DNA from: Enterocola sp045654205
GTDB lineage: Bacteria > Bacteroidota > Bacteroidia > Bacteroidales > Paludibacteraceae
Direction of reading: 5' to 3'
Assembly: GCA_045654205.1 (NCBI GenBank)
Contig: JAZOMZ010000011.1
Coordinates: 1-64,000 of the forward strand
Length of the DNA: 64,000 nt
The notes beneath the pieces are model-generated. The model was not told the origin of the DNA. It saw only the letters and a list, made by a program, of their open reading frames with translations, and did no database searches. This document shows positions 61,539 through 64,000 of this stretch, in pieces (positions within the stretch are counted from its first letter, which is position 1; each line of letters opens with the position of its first letter). The translations under genes were made by a program, and so were the position numbers.

Positions 61539-63707
61539 TCATTTATTCTCAAACACCAACTTTCCTTCTAGTTCATCCACAAGGATTGGTTTTTCTTTGT
61601 CGATGCTACGAGCAATGATTTTGCCTGAGAGTTCGTTTAGTAGTAGGCGTTGAAGAGCACGCTTGATAGGACGAGCACCAAACTGAGGGTCGAAACCTTC
61701 CGATGCAATTAGGTCTATCGCCTTTGGTGTAAGCTGTAGGTCTATGCCATTATTTTTAAGCATCTTGGCAATACCTTCCACTTGTAGGCGAACAATTTGA
61801 GCAATTTCTGCCTTGGCAAGTGGTATAAACATAATTAAATCATCTATACGATTCAAAAATTCTGGTTTAATCACTTGTTTTAGAAGTTCAAACACACTCT
61901 TACGAGTGTCTTCTAGCACTTGTTCACGATTTGACGCAGACAATGACTCTATTTTTTCACGAATAAGTTGTGAGCCAAGATTAGATGTCATGATAATAAT
62001 GGTATTTTTAAAATCTACCACCCTACCTTTGTTGTCTGTAAGACGTCCATCATCTAGCACTTGAAGCAAGATATTGAACACATCTGGGTGAGCCTTTTCT
62101 ATCTCATCAAACAGCACCACAGAATATGGTTTACGACGAATAGCCTCGGTAAGCTGACCACCTTCTTCATAACCAATATATCCTGGAGGCGAACCGATAA
62201 GACGTGTAACAGAGAATTTCTCTTGATATTCACTCATATCTATACGAGTCATCATATTGTCATCGTCGAATAGAGCCTCTGCAAGAGCTTTTGCAAGCTC
62301 GGTTTTACCTACCCCTGTGGTACCCAAGAAAATAAACGAACCGATTGGACGTTTTGGGTCTTTAAGTCCAGCACGACTACGACGCACAGCATTGGCAACT
62401 GCCTCAATGGCTTCTTCCTGACCAATTATACGTTTGTGTAGTTCTGTTTCAAGATTCAACAGCTTTGTTTGTTCGCTTTGAGCCATTTTGGTTACAGGAA
62501 TGCCAGTCCAACGGCTTACAATATCAGCAATGTCTTCACTATCCACCTCTTCTTTTATCATAGGTGCATCAGCCTGCATTGCTTGTAGCTTTTGCTGAGC
62601 ACTGGCGATAGCCTCTTCCTTAGTCTTAATTCTACCATATCTTATCTCGGCTACCTTTTCATAATTACCATTGCGTTCAGCCACTTCTGCCTCAAATTTC
62701 AACTTTTCAATATCAATTTTACTTTGTTGAATTTGGTCAATAAGTGCTTTTTCTGCCTGCCATTTTGCCTTTTGCTTGTTTTCATCTTCTTTAAGAGTGT
62801 CAATCACCTTGGTAAGCTGAGCCACTTTTTCTTTGTCCTTTTCTCGCTTAATAGCCTCACGCTCTATCTCTAGTTGCTTAATGCTACGAGCAAGTTTGTC
62901 CAAATCCTCTGGCACAGAATTCATTTGAAGACGAAGTCTCGCTGCCGCCTCATCAATTAGGTCAATAGCCTTGTCTGGCAAGAATCTATCAGAAATATAT
63001 CTGTTTGAAAGTTCCACTGCCGCAATAATTGCCTCATCTTTGATACGCACCTTGTGGTGGTTTTCATAGCGTTCCTTTAGTCCACGAAGAATAGAAATTG
63101 TGCTTGCCTCATCTGGCTCATTCACCATAACTATTTGGAAACGACGTTCTAGTGCCTTGTCCTTTTCAAAATACTTTTGGTATTCATTAAGTGTAGTAGC
63201 ACCAATGCTACGTAGTTCACCACGAGCAAGAGCTGGTTTCAAGATATTTGCAGCATCCATAGCACCATCACCACCGCCTGCACCCACAAGAGTGTGAATT
63301 TCGTCTATAAAGAGGATAATCTCACCATCAGATTTAATTACCTCATTTATCACGGCTTTCAGACGTTCCTCAAACTCACCTTTATACTTGGCACCTGCCA
63401 CCAGAGCACCCATATCAAGTGAGAAAAGCTGTTTAGATTTTAAATTTTCTGGCACATCACCACGAATTATACGGTGTGCTAAGCCTTCGGCAATAGCAGT
63501 TTTACCCACACCAGGTTCACCAATTAGAATTGGATTATTTTTGGTTCGTCGAGAAAGAATTTGAAGAACACGCCTAATCTCCTCGTCACGACCAATCACA
63601 GGGTCCAATTTCCCATTGCGTGCTTTTTCATTAAGATTGATGGCATACAGAGACAAAGCCTGATACTTATTCTCTGCATTACTTTGATTATTTGAATTGT
63701 AATTCAT
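61539..63707 (-). CDS. clpB: ClpB disaggregase lacking the N-terminal domain
   Basis: 722-residue AAA+ disaggregase working with DnaK. It has NBD1 (Walker A GEPGVGKTA, about 60-270), a full-length coiled-coil M domain (about 275-400, which separates ClpB from ClpC) and NBD2 (GTTGVGKTELAK, FDEIEKAHPDVFN). The usual N-terminal Clp_N domain of about 140 residues is absent: the product starts MNYNSNNQSNAENKYQALSL just before NBD1, and the upstream DNA holds no N-domain coding. An AAAGGAG sequence 9 bases before the ATG is a rare clear Shine-Dalgarno in this window. Confidence 0.94.
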   Translation of the reverse strand: MNYNSNNQSNAENKYQALSLYAINLNEKARNGKLDPVIGRDEEIRRVLQILSRRTKNNPILIGEPGVGKTAIAEGLAHRIIRGDVPENLKSKQLFSLDMGALVAGAKYKGEFEERLKAVINEVIKSDGEIILFIDEIHTLVGAGGGDGAMDAANILKPALARGELRSIGATTLNEYQKYFEKDKALERRFQIVMVNEPDEASTISILRGLKERYENHHKVRIKDEAIIAAVELSNRYISDRFLPDKAIDLIDEAAARLRLQMNSVPEDLDKLARSIKQLEIEREAIKREKDKEKVAQLTKVIDTLKEDENKQKAKWQAEKALIDQIQQSKIDIEKLKFEAEVAERNGNYEKVAEIRYGRIKTKEEAIASAQQKLQAMQADAPMIKEEVDSEDIADIVSRWTGIPVTKMAQSEQTKLLNLETELHKRIIGQEEAIEAVANAVRRSRAGLKDPKRPIGSFIFLGTTGVGKTELAKALAEALFDDDNMMTRIDMSEYQEKFSVTRLIGSPPGYIGYEEGGQLTEAIRRKPYSVVLFDEIEKAHPDVFNILLQVLDDGRLTDNKGRVVDFKNTIIIMTSNLGSQLIREKIESLSASNREQVLEDTRKSVFELLKQVIKPEFLNRIDDLIMFIPLAKAEIAQIVRLQVEGIAKMLKNNGIDLQLTPKAIDLIASEGFDPQFGARPIKRALQRLLLNELSGKIIARSIDKEKPILVDELEGKLVFENK

Positions 63708-63728
63708 AATATTAATCTCCTTTCACCC

Positions 63729-63758
63729 AATATACTTCAAATTGCGTGCCAATGTCAA
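63729..63758 (-). promoter_or_regulatory. Possible promoter of clpB (TTGACA-N18-TATATT)
   Basis: On the minus strand TTGACA (63758-63753) and TATATT (63734-63729) are 18 bases apart, about 22 bases before the start codon. This resembles an E. coli-type promoter rather than TAnnTTTG. The same stretch contains TGGCACG-N4-TTGAA, which recalls sigma-54 but lacks the GC at -12. Confidence 0.45.
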
Positions 63759-63780
63759 TTCTCTGCCATTTTTGACAAAA

Positions 63781-63811
63781 AAGCCTACAACTCATATTAG
63801 AGTGTAGGCTT
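63781..63811 (-). terminator. Hairpin upstream of clpB
   Basis: AAGCCTACA / TGTAGGCTT stem followed by T6 on the minus strand. It isolates clpB from upstream transcription. Confidence 0.7.
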
Positions 63812-63901
63812 AATTCTTTTTTATTAAATTTAGGTAATTATATACAAGTTTACAATAAAAAATTTAAAAACTCAACCTTTATAGAATATTTTATATAAAA
63901 A

Positions 63902-63926
63902 GGAGAGTTCGCTCGATGAACTCTCC
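63902..63926 (-). terminator. Terminator of the right-edge gene
   Basis: GGAGAGTTC / GAACTCTCC with a 7-base loop and T5 on the minus strand, 23 bases after the stop at 63949. Confidence 0.75.
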
Positions 63927-63948
63927 ACTAAAAAGAAAATGTCAATTA

Positions 63949-64000
63949 TCATCTTTTCCTTTTAGGATAAGAACGATAATGAGAATGTACAAAAACTTTA
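63949..64000 (-). CDS. C-terminal end of a gene beyond the right edge
   Basis: The frame entering from the right edge reads KVFVHSHYRSYPKRKR and ends with TGA at 63949. The basic C-terminus and the terminator that follows support a real gene, but only 16 residues are visible and no family can be assigned. Confidence 0.45.
   Translation of the reverse strand, partial: KVFVHSHYRSYPKRKR

Noticed and set aside
63735..63752. Sigma-54 promoter for clpB
   Set aside because: TGGCACG-N4-TTGAA lacks the essential GC at -12; the TTGACA/TATATT pair or an unseen element is at least as plausible.
1..64000. CRISPR array or cas genes
   Set aside because: No regularly spaced direct repeats of 24-40 bases were found; the TTAGGAG and GAAGAAACA arrays are short tandem repeats without spacers.

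Overview
This 64 kb window is low-GC DNA from a member of the Bacteroidetes, most likely order Bacteroidales. The evidence is repeated -7 boxes of the form TAnnTTTG (with TTTG about 20 bases upstream at the best sites), start codons mostly without Shine-Dalgarno sequences, a type IX secretion (T9SS) sorting tail, lineage families (DUF4301, DUF4199, DUF6452, DUF6048, long S16) and a Bacteroidetes-style glycogen cluster. The genus cannot be fixed from the sequence alone. No rRNA, CRISPR array, intact insertion sequence or intact prophage was seen.

Layout. 0-12 kb is accessory: a partial unknown gene, a complete type I restriction-modification operon (hsdM-hsdS-hsdR, minus strand), a Schlafen/AlbA-type ATP-binding protein, a RelB antitoxin remnant, a DUF1254-type lipoprotein, a SprT-like metalloprotein and a HipBA toxin-antitoxin pair with twin operators. 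12-24 kb is housekeeping: ung, an agmatinase/arginine-decarboxylase pair, a COG2509 flavoprotein, rpsP, DUF4301 and a three-gene glycogen cluster (debranching enzyme, GT4 glycosyltransferase, GH57). 23.6-26 kb holds an ORF6N protein, a start-less reading frame and a membrane-anchored Hanks-type kinase.

26-36.6 kb is the most unusual part. It is a run of minus-strand genes: a putative regulator, a NaChBac-like voltage-gated channel, coiled-coil mini-proteins, small membrane proteins, a pair of repeat-module proteins of unknown family, and an envelope operon (lipoprotein, coiled-coil barrel protein, Fn3/starch-binding lipoprotein). Three promoters here carry the same three-site GGAYT array (site spacings of exactly 25 and 10 bases); two copies match over 57 of 58 bases. 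The locus also has four near-identical terminators, an in-frame deletion remnant of a second channel gene and a 6S-like structured RNA candidate. I read it as a duplicated, co-regulated envelope/stress locus of unknown function and the best candidate for an undescribed system.

36.7-42.6 kb has a 1120-residue T9SS-secreted protein (starch-binding-like, degenerate esterase and PHP domains), several tiny membrane or secreted proteins, and a RelB antitoxin next to a PIN toxin broken by deletion. 42.6-64 kb is mostly core: tRNA-Pro, manA, serS, rpmA/rplU, a secreted GH13 amylase, ftsK, glyA, prs, rlmD, ispE, thiL, a DUF4199/GT2/nitroreductase/DUF6452/DUF6048 run and a ClpB without its N-terminal domain. 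Mosaic intergenic repeats recur and supply the end of ispE and the stops of speA and thiL.
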